A DNA stretch of 64,000 bases from Flavimaricola marinus (GTDB lineage Bacteria; Pseudomonadota; Alphaproteobacteria; Rhodobacterales; Rhodobacteraceae): assembly GCF_900184895.1 (NCBI RefSeq), contig NZ_FXZK01000002.1, positions 310,001 to 374,000 of the forward strand. Direction: 5' to 3'. The position numbers and the translations under genes were made by a program. The notes beneath the pieces are model-generated. The model saw nothing but the letters and a program-made list of their open reading frames with translations. It did no database searches and had not been told where the DNA came from. This document shows, in pieces, positions 45,418 through 53,669 of the stretch. Positions within the stretch are counted from its first letter, which is position 1. The number at the start of each line of letters is the position of its first letter.

Positions 45418-46713
45418 CTACCGGCGCCGCACGAGCCATGCTTCCAGCCGGTCACGCAGATCATCCGCAAGGCGGCTGTCCTCGATCTCGTCCAGAGCTT
45501 CGGCAAGGAAGGCCAGCGTCAACAGGTCGGTCGCCTCGATATGCGGCACCCCTCGCGAGCGCAGGTAGAACAGCGCCGTCTCGTCGATCGCGCCCGAGGT
45601 CGAGCCATGCGAACAGGCCACGTCGTCGGCATAGATCTCCAGCTCCGGCTTGGCGAGGAACTGGCTGTCCTCGTCCAAGAGCAAGGCCTGGCTGATCTGA
45701 TAGCCGTCGGTCTTCTGGGCGCCCTGCTTGACGAGGATCTTGCCCTGGAACACGCCCGTGGCCCCGTTGCGCAGCACCTTCTTGAACACCTGACGGCTTT
45801 CGCAGCGTTCGGCGTCGTGGGTGATGAACACCGTGTCGTCATGGTGGAAATCGGCACCGTCTCCGACGCAGGCACCGGCCACATGGGCCACTGCATCGTC
45901 CCCGGTCAGCTCGATGACGCAGTCGTTGCGGGTCATCCGGCCATTGGCGGTCAGGGTAAAACTTTTGAACGTGCTCTCCGCGCCCAACCGGGCAAAGGTA
46001 TGGGTGACCGCGCGGCGCTCGTGGGCACGGCCCTGCGCACGCACGTGATGGAACGTCGCCCCATCGGCCACATCCACCTCGAGAACCTTGGACAGACGCG
46101 CCGCCGCCGGCCCGCTCTCGAGCAGGGTCATCTCGGCACCGGGCTCCACGCGGATCACATGATGCACCGTCACGTCGGACTGTTCGGCCTGCTGCAGATA
46201 GACAAAGGCCACCGGCTTGACTGGCTTGCCGACGACGCGGATCGCGACGCCGTCCGAAGCAAAGGCGGTGTTGAGCGCCGCCAGAGGGCGCGGCACCGGA
46301 GACTGGCCGTTCGCTTCGAGAACGCCCAGCAAGTCCTTGGCCCAATGGATATCCTTCGCCGTCGCCTCTGCGAGGGTCTCGATCTCCAGACCGGCCAGCT
46401 TCAGCGGATCGGACAGGCCGGCGTCGAAGACACCGTCGACAAAGACGATGCGCAGACGCTCGACCTCGCCGAAGACAGGAGCCTCGTCGCGCGGCATCAC
46501 CGGCACCGTCGGGGCGGCGTCGGCGGTCAGGCTCGTCGGATCAGTATAGCGCCAGTATTCGTCGCGCTTCTGTGGCAGACCCATCGCGGTCACGCGGGTC
46601 AAGGCGGCCTGACGGGCCTCGGTCGCCCATGCGGCGCCCTCCGGCAGGGTCAGGCCGGCGATGCGGGCCTCCGTCTCATCGGCACGGCGTTTGGCAAGTG
46701 CATTCGAAGCCAT
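45418..46713 (-). CDS. sufD: Fe-S assembly protein SufD
   Basis: A 431-residue SufD, which pairs with SufB and SufC to form the SufBC2D scaffold. The C-terminal beta-helix contains the conserved segment ACSHGSTSGAIDE, with the His important for assembly. The N-terminal helical domain is shorter and more variable. It abuts the YIP1-like gene downstream and overlaps sufC by one nt. Confidence 0.93.
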   Translation of the reverse strand: MASNALAKRRADETEARIAGLTLPEGAAWATEARQAALTRVTAMGLPQKRDEYWRYTDPTSLTADAAPTVPVMPRDEAPVFGEVERLRIVFVDGVFDAGLSDPLKLAGLEIETLAEATAKDIHWAKDLLGVLEANGQSPVPRPLAALNTAFASDGVAIRVVGKPVKPVAFVYLQQAEQSDVTVHHVIRVEPGAEMTLLESGPAAARLSKVLEVDVADGATFHHVRAQGRAHERRAVTHTFARLGAESTFKSFTLTANGRMTRNDCVIELTGDDAVAHVAGACVGDGADFHHDDTVFITHDAERCESRQVFKKVLRNGATGVFQGKILVKQGAQKTDGYQISQALLLDEDSQFLAKPELEIYADDVACSHGSTSGAIDETALFYLRSRGVPHIEATDLLTLAFLAEALDEIEDSRLADDLRDRLEAWLVRRR

Positions 46714-47468
46714 CAGGCCGTCTCCGCCAGAATATCTGCATAGCCGTTGTTCTCGACCTCGAGAGCCAGCTCCGGGCCGCCCGACTTGACGATGCGGCCG
46801 TCCGACATGATGTGCACGACATCAGGTTTGATATGGTCGAGAAGCCGTTGATAATGCGTGATAACCAGAAATCCGCGATCCGGCGAGCGCAGGGCGTTCA
46901 CACCCTCGGACACCAGCTTCATGGCGTCGACGTCAAGACCGGAGTCGGTCTCGTCGAGGATGCACATCTTCGGCTCCAGCATCGCCATCTGAAGGATCTC
47001 GTTGCGCTTCTTCTCACCGCCGGAAAAGCCGACGTTGACCGGACGCTTGAGCATATCGGCGTCGATCTTGAGCTCTTTCGCCTTGGCGCGAACGTGCTTG
47101 AGGAACTCGGCCGCCGACATCTCCTCCTCGCCGCGCGCCTTGCGCTGTGCGTTCACTGCGGTGCGCAGGAAGGTCATGTTGCCGACGCCTGGGATCTCGA
47201 CCGGGTATTGAAACGCAAGGAACAGGCCCTCGGCCGCGCGCTCTTCCGGCTCTAGGTCCAGCAGGTCGACACCGCTCAGCGTCGCAGTGCCACCGGTCAC
47301 TTCATAGCCACCACGACCCGACAACACGTAAGACAGCGTCGATTTGCCAGAGCCGTTCGGCCCCATGATCGCATGCACTTCACCGGGTCCGACATGCAGG
47401 TCCACGCCTTTGAGGATCTGCTTGTCCTCTTCTTCAAGTTTGACCTTCAGGCCTTTGATTTCCAACAT
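46713..47468 (-). CDS. sufC: Fe-S assembly ATPase SufC
   Basis: A 251-residue ABC-type ATPase of the SufBCD complex, cytoplasmic. Walker A is GPNGSGKST, the signature is FSGGEKKRNEIL (the SufC-specific form), Walker B is CILDETDSGLD, and the switch His is in VITHYQ. The length is standard. It overlaps sufD by one nt. Confidence 0.96.
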   Translation of the reverse strand: MLEIKGLKVKLEEEDKQILKGVDLHVGPGEVHAIMGPNGSGKSTLSYVLSGRGGYEVTGGTATLSGVDLLDLEPEERAAEGLFLAFQYPVEIPGVGNMTFLRTAVNAQRKARGEEEMSAAEFLKHVRAKAKELKIDADMLKRPVNVGFSGGEKKRNEILQMAMLEPKMCILDETDSGLDVDAMKLVSEGVNALRSPDRGFLVITHYQRLLDHIKPDVVHIMSDGRIVKSGGPELALEVENNGYADILAETA

Positions 47469-47496
47469 GCTTTCTTCCTCTTCTCTGCAACGGGCG

Positions 47497-48108
47497 CTAT
47501 TGCACCTGCGCGTATACGTCCATGATCCACGCCAGATCCTCTGGCTTTACTTGCTGCGGCGCGAGGTCGAACCGGGCCATCCGGCCGGCGGTCTCTACCG
47601 GTGCGCCAAACCGTTCCACCACGTGATAGGCGGGCCGGTTGGTATAATCGTCGAAATAGACCGTGACGGGACGGGTGACCCGGTAGGCCACGGTCAGGAA
47701 ACAGCCCGCCCGAAACCGGCCGTCGATCAGCACGGTATCCGGTTCGGAAAAGCCATCTTCCTCCCATACATCAATGGGATAGTGGTGAAACCTCGCGTAT
47801 TTCGACGTGCCTCTGGGGCGGCCCCATTTGCCCGTCGGGCCGATGTCGCCGTGGCGCAGATGCACCTCCGACTGCGGCGGGTTCTGGCTGAACCACGCCT
47901 CAAGGCCCTTCATCCAGTCGAGATCGCTCTCGACCGACCAGATCACCTTGCCGGGCATCTGTGCGGCCATCGCCGTCGACCCGCCCGACCCGTATTCGAG
48001 GATCGTCGTGGCCTTGGCATAGCCGTCGCGCAGAAACGCAGCCTCTGCCGGAGGCAGGGTCAGCGTCGGCTCTTGCGCGACGTTCGGCGCTGGGGCTTCG
48101 GCACGCAT
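47497..48108 (-). CDS. Methyltransferase-like protein (suf operon)
   Basis: A 203-residue protein. The segment ILEYGSGGSTAMAAQ near residue 37 looks like the SAM-binding loop of class I methyltransferases, and VIWSVESDLDWM follows as strand 2. Later strands include DTVLIDGRFRAGCFLT. Similar proteins are annotated as SAM-dependent methyltransferases, but no substrate is known. I start it at 48108, where AGGAGGGG precedes the ATG and the start overlaps the stop of the upstream 57-aa gene. It lies between sufB and sufC. Confidence 0.68.
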   Translation of the reverse strand: MRAEAPAPNVAQEPTLTLPPAEAAFLRDGYAKATTILEYGSGGSTAMAAQMPGKVIWSVESDLDWMKGLEAWFSQNPPQSEVHLRHGDIGPTGKWGRPRGTSKYARFHHYPIDVWEEDGFSEPDTVLIDGRFRAGCFLTVAYRVTRPVTVYFDDYTNRPAYHVVERFGAPVETAGRMARFDLAPQQVKPEDLAWIMDVYAQVQ

Positions 48109-48281
48109 CAGCCCCTCCTGTTCAGCACAAAGCGGGCAAAGAGACTGCCGCAAAATCCTGAAATCGCAGCGATAATCGGAACCTCAAGCCCCATGACGGG
48201 CGGCAGCACAGCGTTCACCACCACAGCGAACACCGCGCAAAAGACCCCCGTCAGGGTTGCCGCAAGAAGGCCCGCCGCCAT
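48108..48281 (-). CDS. 57-residue membrane peptide between sufB and the methyltransferase-like gene
   Basis: A short frame from ATG at 48281 to TGA at 48108-48110, whose stop overlaps the next ATG. It encodes 57 residues with two hydrophobic segments (MAAGLLAATLTGVFCAVFAV and a second at ~34-51) and a basic end LNRRG, so a double-spanning membrane peptide. It starts 3 nt after the sufB stop. The packing with no spare DNA argues that it is a real gene. Confidence 0.65.
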   Translation of the reverse strand: MAAGLLAATLTGVFCAVFAVVVNAVLPPVMGLEVPIIAAISGFCGSLFARFVLNRRG

Positions 48282-48284
48282 CGA

Positions 48285-49796
48285 CTAGCCCACCGAGCCT
48301 TCGAGGCTGATCGCCACAAGCTGCTGCGCTTCCATCGCGAATTCCATCGGCAGAGCCTGCAAGACCTCCTTGCAGAATCCGTTGACGACCAGCGCCACGG
48401 CCTCTTCCTCGTCCATCCCGCGCGAGCGGCAATAGAACAACTGGTCGTCGTCCACCTTGGAGGTCGTCGCCTCGTGCTCGACGCGCGAGGAATTGTTGCG
48501 GACCTCGATATAAGGCACCGTATGGGCGCCGCAATTGCCGCCGATCAACAGGCTGTCGCACTGGGTATAATTGCGCGATTCCTTGGCCTTGGGGTGCATA
48601 CTGACCAAACCGCGATAGGTGTTCTGCGCCTTGCCCGCGCTGATCCCCTTGGACACGATGCGCGACTTGGTGCGCTTGCCCAGATGGACCATCTTGGTGC
48701 CGGTATCGGCCTGCTGCATGTTGTTGGCGATGGCGATCGAATAGAATTCGCCCTGGCTGTCGTCGCCGCGCAGGATGCAGGACGGATATTTCCACGTGAT
48801 CGCAGAGCCGGTCTCGACCTGCGTCCACATCACCTTGGACCGGTCACCCCGGCAATCGGCCCGCTTGGTCACGAAGTTATAAATGCCGCCCTTGCCGTTC
48901 TCGTCACCGGGATACCAGTTCTGAACGGTCGAATATTTCACCTCGGCGTCTTCCTCGATGATGATCTCGACCACGGCGGCATGCAGCTGAGCCGTGTCCC
49001 GCTTCGGCGCCGTGCAGCCCTCCAAGTAGCTGACGTAGCTGCCTTTGTCGGCAATGATGAGGGTCCGCTCGAACTGGCCGGTGTTCTCGGCATTGATCCG
49101 GAAATAAGTGCTCAGCTCCATCGGGCAGCGCACTCCGGGGGGCACGTAGACGAACGACCCGTCCGAGAACACGGCGGAATTCAGCGTGGCATAGTAGTTG
49201 TCCGACGCAGGGACGACCGTGCCCAAGTATTTCTTCACCAGTTCGGGATGCTCGCGGATCGCCTCCGAGATCGAGCAGAAGATCACGCCCGCCTTCTTGA
49301 GTTCCGACTGAAACGTCGTGCCCAGCGAAACGGAATCGAACACCGCGTCCACGGCCACCCGGCGCTCTTCTTCGGGCATCTCGACGCCCGCCAGAATAGC
49401 CTGTTCCTTCAACGGGATACCCAGCTTCTTGTAGGTTTCCAGCAGCTTGGGATCGACCTCGTCCAAGGACTTCGGCTTGACCTCCATGCTTTTGGGGCGG
49501 GCATAGTAATACTGGTCCTGAAAGTCGATCGGGGGATAGCTGACCATCGCCCAAGTCGGCTCTTCGAGGTTCTCCCAGCGGGCAAAGGCGCTCAGGCGCC
49601 ACTCGGTCATCCACTCCGGCTCGTCGTTCTTGCCAGAGATCAGGCGGACGATATCGGGGTTCACGCCCTTGGGCGCGTAGTCCATCTCGATATCCGTGTT
49701 CCAGCCGTGTTTATAGGTGCCAGAGAGCTTGGATACCGCATCCACGGTGTCCTGATCGACACCCTCTTTCACGTCGATGTTTTCAAGAGCGGTCAT
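48285..49796 (-). CDS. sufB: Fe-S assembly scaffold protein SufB
   Basis: A 503-residue SufB, the core scaffold that accepts sulfur and iron in SufBC2D. Conserved blocks include [37 protein letters not shown], and the C-terminal [22 protein letters not shown]. The frame continues upstream, but the ATG at 49796 has AAGGAGAG before it. It lies 13 nt after the cysteine desulfurase gene. Confidence 0.95.
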   Translation of the reverse strand: MTALENIDVKEGVDQDTVDAVSKLSGTYKHGWNTDIEMDYAPKGVNPDIVRLISGKNDEPEWMTEWRLSAFARWENLEEPTWAMVSYPPIDFQDQYYYARPKSMEVKPKSLDEVDPKLLETYKKLGIPLKEQAILAGVEMPEEERRVAVDAVFDSVSLGTTFQSELKKAGVIFCSISEAIREHPELVKKYLGTVVPASDNYYATLNSAVFSDGSFVYVPPGVRCPMELSTYFRINAENTGQFERTLIIADKGSYVSYLEGCTAPKRDTAQLHAAVVEIIIEEDAEVKYSTVQNWYPGDENGKGGIYNFVTKRADCRGDRSKVMWTQVETGSAITWKYPSCILRGDDSQGEFYSIAIANNMQQADTGTKMVHLGKRTKSRIVSKGISAGKAQNTYRGLVSMHPKAKESRNYTQCDSLLIGGNCGAHTVPYIEVRNNSSRVEHEATTSKVDDDQLFYCRSRGMDEEEAVALVVNGFCKEVLQALPMEFAMEAQQLVAISLEGSVG

Positions 49797-49809
49797 GTCT
49801 CTCTCCTTC

Positions 49810-50889
49810 TCAGGCGGCACGGGTGCGCCGCTTTGCATATGCTGTCGTCCAGATGTCCGCGAACCGGAGCACCTCTTCTTCTGTCGTCCCGGTCCCAAGC
49901 GACACGCGGATCGCGGAACTCGCCTCTTCGGGGCCAAAGCCCATGGCGCGCAGGACCCGGCTTTCACGGACCTTGCCGCTCGAACAGGCAGAGCCCGCCG
50001 ATATGGCAAATCCCGCAAGGTCCATCGCCATCACCTGCGTCTCGCCCTTCCAGCCGGGGGCAATGATGCAGGAGGTGTTCGGCAAACGGCTCTTGTCTTT
50101 CCCGACAAAAATAGTCTGATCTGCGCGCGCCTCAATGGCCTCTTCTAGAATATTTCTAAGTTTGGCAACCCGGTCCCACGCACCATCGGCCAATTCGGCC
50201 TGAGCGGCCTCGGCCGCAGCGCCCATCGCGGCGATGGCGATGATGTTCTCGGTGCCCGCGCGGCGACCCATTTCCTGCCCGCCACCATGGCTCAACGCAT
50301 CGATGTCCAGCCCGTCGCGGACAATCAGGGCCCCCACGCCCTTGGGGGCGCCGAACTTGTGGCCAGACAGCACGGCGAAATCCGCCCCCGACCAGCCAAA
50401 GGAAAACGGAATGCGAGCCACGGCCTGGGTCACGTCCAGCAAAAGCCAGTCGGCACGAGCCTCGCCCACCGGCCACTGGCCGTCGACCTTCTCAGGCGGT
50501 TCGGTGATCACACCGGTCTCGCTGTTGGCGAGGCCCATGGCCAGCGTATGGCCCGGCCCGGCGGGGCGCGCCACCCAATCCACCATGCGGTTATGGGCCC
50601 AGAGGGCATCGTGGGCGGTCTCGTCGACCAGAACGTCATGCCCCGGACGAGGGCGGGCCAGAACGCTGGCCGCCTCGGTGGCCCCAGAGGTGAACACCAC
50701 CTCCACCGGCTTGCAGCCCACGGCCTCGGCCACCTGCGCCCGGGCGCGTTCGACCAAGGCCTTGGCAGCCCGACCCTCGGCATGGACAGAGGACGGATTG
50801 CCCACCACGTCCATCGCCGCGATCATCGCCGCCCGCGCCTCGGCACGCAGCGGCGCCGTGGCATTGTAATCCAGATAGACCCGCGCCAT
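49810..50889 (-). CDS. Cysteine desulfurase (IscS/NifS-like)
   Basis: A 359-residue group I-type PLP enzyme. The N-terminal [11 protein letters not shown] is standard. The PLP lysine is K178 in [10 protein letters not shown], and the active Cys is C302 in [11 protein letters not shown]. It is shorter than typical IscS (~400) but complete. It is the second gene after iscR and precedes sufB, the usual order in Rhodobacteraceae. The start at 50889 is preferred over the in-frame ATG at 50931. An ICE-like palindrome inside the gene (50144-50160) covers a run of rare codons (AGA AAT ATT CTA). Confidence 0.93.
   Translation of the reverse strand: MARVYLDYNATAPLRAEARAAMIAAMDVVGNPSSVHAEGRAAKALVERARAQVAEAVGCKPVEVVFTSGATEAASVLARPRPGHDVLVDETAHDALWAHNRMVDWVARPAGPGHTLAMGLANSETGVITEPPEKVDGQWPVGEARADWLLLDVTQAVARIPFSFGWSGADFAVLSGHKFGAPKGVGALIVRDGLDIDALSHGGGQEMGRRAGTENIIAIAAMGAAAEAAQAELADGAWDRVAKLRNILEEAIEARADQTIFVGKDKSRLPNTSCIIAPGWKGETQVMAMDLAGFAISAGSACSSGKVRESRVLRAMGFGPEEASSAIRVSLGTGTTEEEVLRFADIWTTAYAKRRTRAA
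50144..50160. promoter_or_regulatory. ICE-like palindrome inside the cysteine desulfurase gene
   Basis: TCTAGAATATTTCTAAG fits the Irr iron control element TTTAGAA-N3-TTCTAAA at 12 of 14 positions. It lies within coding sequence about 730 nt after the gene start, in an AT-rich island of rare codons. It may mark an internal promoter or repression site before sufB. Confidence 0.4.
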
Positions 50890-50913
50890 CAGACGCCCCG
50901 CCTCACAACGGCC

Positions 50914-50961
50914 GGCTTCTTTTGGCACCAAATGCGGCGGGGGTTTGGGGGCAGCGCCCCC
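50914..50961. repeat. Dispersed repeat copy B with hairpin, between iscR and the desulfurase gene
   Basis: The first 24 nt (50914-50937) repeat the element at 1298-1321 with two mismatches. Next to it is the hairpin GGGGGC-AGC-GCCCCC (50947-50961). It lies in the 78-nt gap inside the iscR operon and could reduce read-through from iscR into the downstream genes. Confidence 0.5.
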
Positions 50962-50967
50962 ATGAGA

Positions 50968-51429
50968 TCAGCCTTCATCGACCACCTCGAACAGATTGGG
51001 CACCGCCGGACAGGGGGCCAGGGTGTTGTCGATCACATCCGACAGGCGGGTCTGATGCAGAAACACATAGACATGGGCGCTCAGGCCCTCCCACAAACGG
51101 TTGGTCAGCGACTGGGCGCGCGAACCAGAGGCGGCACCAGAGGCACCGGCCCCCTTGTGCATCGCGCTCACGGTCTCGTCGACGGCGCCCAGAATATCGG
51201 ACACCCGGATTTCGGCCGGCTGCCGGGCAAGGCGGTAGCCGCCGCCCGGCCCGCGGACGGATTCGACCAGCCCCGCGCGGCGAAGCTTCACGAAGAGTTG
51301 CTCCAGATAGGGCAAGGACACATCCTGCCGCTTCGAAATCTCGCCCAGCGACACCAAGGCATCGGCGGGCTGCAACGCCAGATCGGCCAAAGCGACCATG
51401 GCATAGCGCCCTTTGGTGGATAGTTTCAT
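50968..51429 (-). CDS. iscR: Rrf2-family regulator IscR
   Basis: A 153-residue Rrf2 regulator with the winged HTH at the N-terminus (MKLSTKGRYAMVALADLA, then SLPYLEQLFVKLRRAGLVESVRGPGGGYRLA). It heads the suf operon. E. coli IscR binds its cluster with three Cys near residues 92-104. This protein has none there and only one Cys overall (C140 in LAPCPAV), like the Rhodobacter IscR reported to bind a cluster unusually. ATG 51429 is preferred over 51492 because it puts the HTH at residue 1. Confidence 0.93.
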   Translation of the reverse strand: MKLSTKGRYAMVALADLALQPADALVSLGEISKRQDVSLPYLEQLFVKLRRAGLVESVRGPGGGYRLARQPAEIRVSDILGAVDETVSAMHKGAGASGAASGSRAQSLTNRLWEGLSAHVYVFLHQTRLSDVIDNTLAPCPAVPNLFEVVDEG

Positions 51430-51552
51430 CCCAACCCCCCTCGAAGAGCCGTCAATTACAGGCCGCGAAGGGACCAACAGGCTCAATTTCATTGACGCCA
51501 GACAACCTCTTGACTAGGCACCTAACAGCCCCGCCGGACGTGTTCGGCCGAA

Positions 51553-51569
51553 TTTAGAATTGTTCTAAG
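51553..51569. promoter_or_regulatory. Irr box (iron control element) upstream of iscR-suf
   Basis: TTTAGAATTGTTCTAAG matches the alphaproteobacterial Irr-binding ICE consensus TTTAGAA-N3-TTCTAAA in 13 of 14 defined positions. It lies 124 nt upstream of iscR (minus strand) and 76 nt upstream of the divergent alpha/beta hydrolase gene. Irr is expected to repress the suf operon, or to link it to heme/iron status. Confidence 0.8.
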
Positions 51570-51644
51570 GTGCCTGAGAGTTTCTGTCAAGAAATCCCCG
51601 GCGCGGCGGAACGCGATGAACAGACGCAGCTGCAAGGAATATCC

Positions 51645-52298
51645 ATGCCCGAAGTCATCTTCCCCGGTCCAGAAGGCCGGCTTGAAGGCCGCTACCACCC
51701 GCAAAAGGATCGTGACGCACCGATCGCGATCGTGCTGCACCCGCATCCGCAGTTTGGCGGCACGATGAACAATCGGGTCGTGTACAACCTGCACTACGCC
51801 TTCTACGAAATGGGCTTCACGGTGCTGCGGTTCAACTTCCGCGGCGTCGGGCGGAGCCAGGGCGAATACGATCAGGGGATCGGAGAGCTTTCGGACGCGG
51901 CCTCCGCGCTCGACTACCTGCAATCGATGAACAACAACTCCAAGCATTGTTGGGTTGCCGGCTTCTCCTTCGGGGCGTGGATCGGGATGCAACTGCTGAT
52001 GCGGCGGCCCGAGATCACCGGGTTCATCTCGGTCTCGCCACCCGCGAACATGTATGATTTCAGCTTCCTCGCGCCCTGCCCGTCCTCAGGTCTGATCATC
52101 AACGGCTCGGCCGACCGGGTCGCGCCGCCGCAAGACACGGTCAACCTCGTCAACAAGCTGCACGAGCAGAAGGGGATCACGATCACCCACGACGAAGTCG
52201 AGGGCGCCGGCCACTTCTTCGAAGACCCCCACATGGATCCGATGATCGACACGGTGAAAACCTATGTCCGCCGCCGGATGACAGAAAACACGCGCTAA
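51645..52298 (+). CDS. Alpha/beta hydrolase
   Basis: A 217-residue alpha/beta hydrolase. The oxyanion segment LHPHPQFGGTMNN is near residue 32, the nucleophile elbow GFSFGAW near 104, the Asp in INGSADRVAPP and the His in GAGHFF. It resembles the small YsxC/AtuX-like hydrolases often annotated as alpha/beta superfamily proteins. CAAGGAAT precedes the ATG at 51645. It is divergent from iscR with an Irr box between them and begins a row of five plus-strand genes. Confidence 0.87.
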   Translation: MPEVIFPGPEGRLEGRYHPQKDRDAPIAIVLHPHPQFGGTMNNRVVYNLHYAFYEMGFTVLRFNFRGVGRSQGEYDQGIGELSDAASALDYLQSMNNNSKHCWVAGFSFGAWIGMQLLMRRPEITGFISVSPPANMYDFSFLAPCPSSGLIINGSADRVAPPQDTVNLVNKLHEQKGITITHDEVEGAGHFFEDPHMDPMIDTVKTYVRRRMTENTR

Positions 52299-52309
52299 AG
52301 GGGCCAAGC

Positions 52310-52597
52310 ATGGGGATCACCGAAGATCTGGCCGACGCACTGGCCCAGGACACGATCAAGGCGATGGCCGAACTGGGCGATGACAAGCTCATTGCCCAGG
52401 TTGCCGAAATCATCGGCGCGTCGTCGCAGACCACGCAAGAGGCGTTCCTCACCGCGGTGCGGGTGCGGCTGTCCGAACGGCGGGCGCGGGAATTTCTCGC
52501 CCAGAAACGGGCCGCAGGTCCGACGGATCCGTCCAAGGTCGGGCAATTGGGCACCGGGCGGGTGATGAACCCGACCGATGACGAGGGCGGGCACTGA
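52310..52597 (+). CDS. Unknown 95-residue protein
   Basis: A small soluble protein, mostly helical (residues ~4-65), with a polar Gly/Pro/Asp-rich tail. No family I recognise, though similar short proteins next to this hydrolase are common in Rhodobacteraceae. AAAGGGG precedes the ATG at 52310, 11 nt after the hydrolase stop. Three nt separate it from the next gene. Confidence 0.7.
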   Translation: MGITEDLADALAQDTIKAMAELGDDKLIAQVAEIIGASSQTTQEAFLTAVRVRLSERRAREFLAQKRAAGPTDPSKVGQLGTGRVMNPTDDEGGH

Positions 52598-52600
52598 GCC

Positions 52601-53029
52601 GTGCGTTACGACCAAGCGGATATCTTCCTCGTCCCCCTGTTCAACGGCCAGTACGGCGTCGGACAGGTGGTCACCACCGAAGCCACGCCCCTGTGCGCCT
52701 TCACCCTGCGGCAGCAACCCTTCGATGCCGTGGCGGCGCCGCTGACCCCGGCCGAGATCATCGCGCTGCACAAGGTCGATGCCGCGCATCTGGCCGACGG
52801 GACATGGCCGGTCATCGGGCTTGAGCAAATCCCGCAGATCAGCGCGCTCGACCGGCTCAACGCCCTCGAATCCGATCCGCTCGATCCGGCGATCATCGAG
52901 GCGCTACTCAACGCGTGGCACGGGCTCTATCCCTGGGACGGCTTCCCCGATCGGACCTTTTTCGACGGGCTGCTCTGCACCGGCGTGTCAAAGCCCGCCT
53001 CGGCCCGGACCAAAGGACAGCTCGCCTGA
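52601..53029 (+). CDS. Unknown 142-residue protein, Imm26-like N-terminus
   Basis: A soluble protein starting with GTG at 52601. The first strands (DIFLVPLFNGQYGVGQVV) resemble the start of the Imm26 immunity fold. The rest is helical with aromatic-rich WHGLYPWDGFP near residue 106. No toxin gene is next to it, so an immunity role is not supported. Function unknown. Confidence 0.6.
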   Translation: MRYDQADIFLVPLFNGQYGVGQVVTTEATPLCAFTLRQQPFDAVAAPLTPAEIIALHKVDAAHLADGTWPVIGLEQIPQISALDRLNALESDPLDPAIIEALLNAWHGLYPWDGFPDRTFFDGLLCTGVSKPASARTKGQLA

Positions 53030-53075
53030 CGTTTGCGGCTTGTTCCCTGCCGTCGCCACGTCCTACCCTGCGCCC

Positions 53076-53669
53076 ATGACAGCAGATTCCCAGACCGCCC
53101 GGCTCAACGCGCAATTCGCCTTTCTCAACGAGGCCGACAAACTGAAATCCGTCCTGCGCGGGACGACGCTCTGCGACGGCTCCCGGCGCGAGAACTCGGG
53201 CGAGCATTCCTGGCACATCGCGCTCTACGCGCTGATCCTGTCCGAGCACGCGGTCAAACCGGTCAAGGTGGACCGGGTGATCAAGATGCTCCTGCTGCAC
53301 GATCTGGTCGAGATCGACGCCGGCGACAACCCGATCCACGGCGACCACGACCCGGTCGAGATGGCGCGGGTCGAACAGCTCGCCGCCGACCGGATCTTCG
53401 GCCTCCTGCCCGCCGATCAGCGCGACGGGCTGCGCGCGCTCTGGGAGGAATTCGAAACCGCCGAGACCGACGACGCGATCTTCGCCAAGAGTATCGACCG
53501 GGTGCAGCCCGTCATGCACAACCTCGAATCCGGCGGCGGCACATGGCCCGAATACAACGTCACGCCCGAGCAGCTGGAAAGCCGCGTCGGCGTCAAGGTC
53601 AAGCGCGGCGCCCCTGCTCTCTGGGACGGGATCAAGGGCCGGATCGACGCGTGGTTCGCCAATGCCTGA
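53076..53669 (+). CDS. HD-domain phosphohydrolase (YfbR-like)
   Basis: A 197-residue metal-dependent hydrolase. The HD motif is complete: EHSWH near residue 48, LLLHDLVEID near 72-81, and a downstream Asp in AKSIDRVQP. Relatives include YfbR 5'-nucleotidases and other small HD phosphohydrolases, cytoplasmic. The ATG at 53076 has a poor ribosome site. The stop overlaps the next gene by 8 nt. Confidence 0.85.
   Translation: MTADSQTARLNAQFAFLNEADKLKSVLRGTTLCDGSRRENSGEHSWHIALYALILSEHAVKPVKVDRVIKMLLLHDLVEIDAGDNPIHGDHDPVEMARVEQLAADRIFGLLPADQRDGLRALWEEFETAETDDAIFAKSIDRVQPVMHNLESGGGTWPEYNVTPEQLESRVGVKVKRGAPALWDGIKGRIDAWFANA

Noticed and set aside
44893..46743. Plus-strand open frame of 616 codons
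   Set aside because: It is antisense to sufD and a YIP1-like gene, with shadow-type composition.
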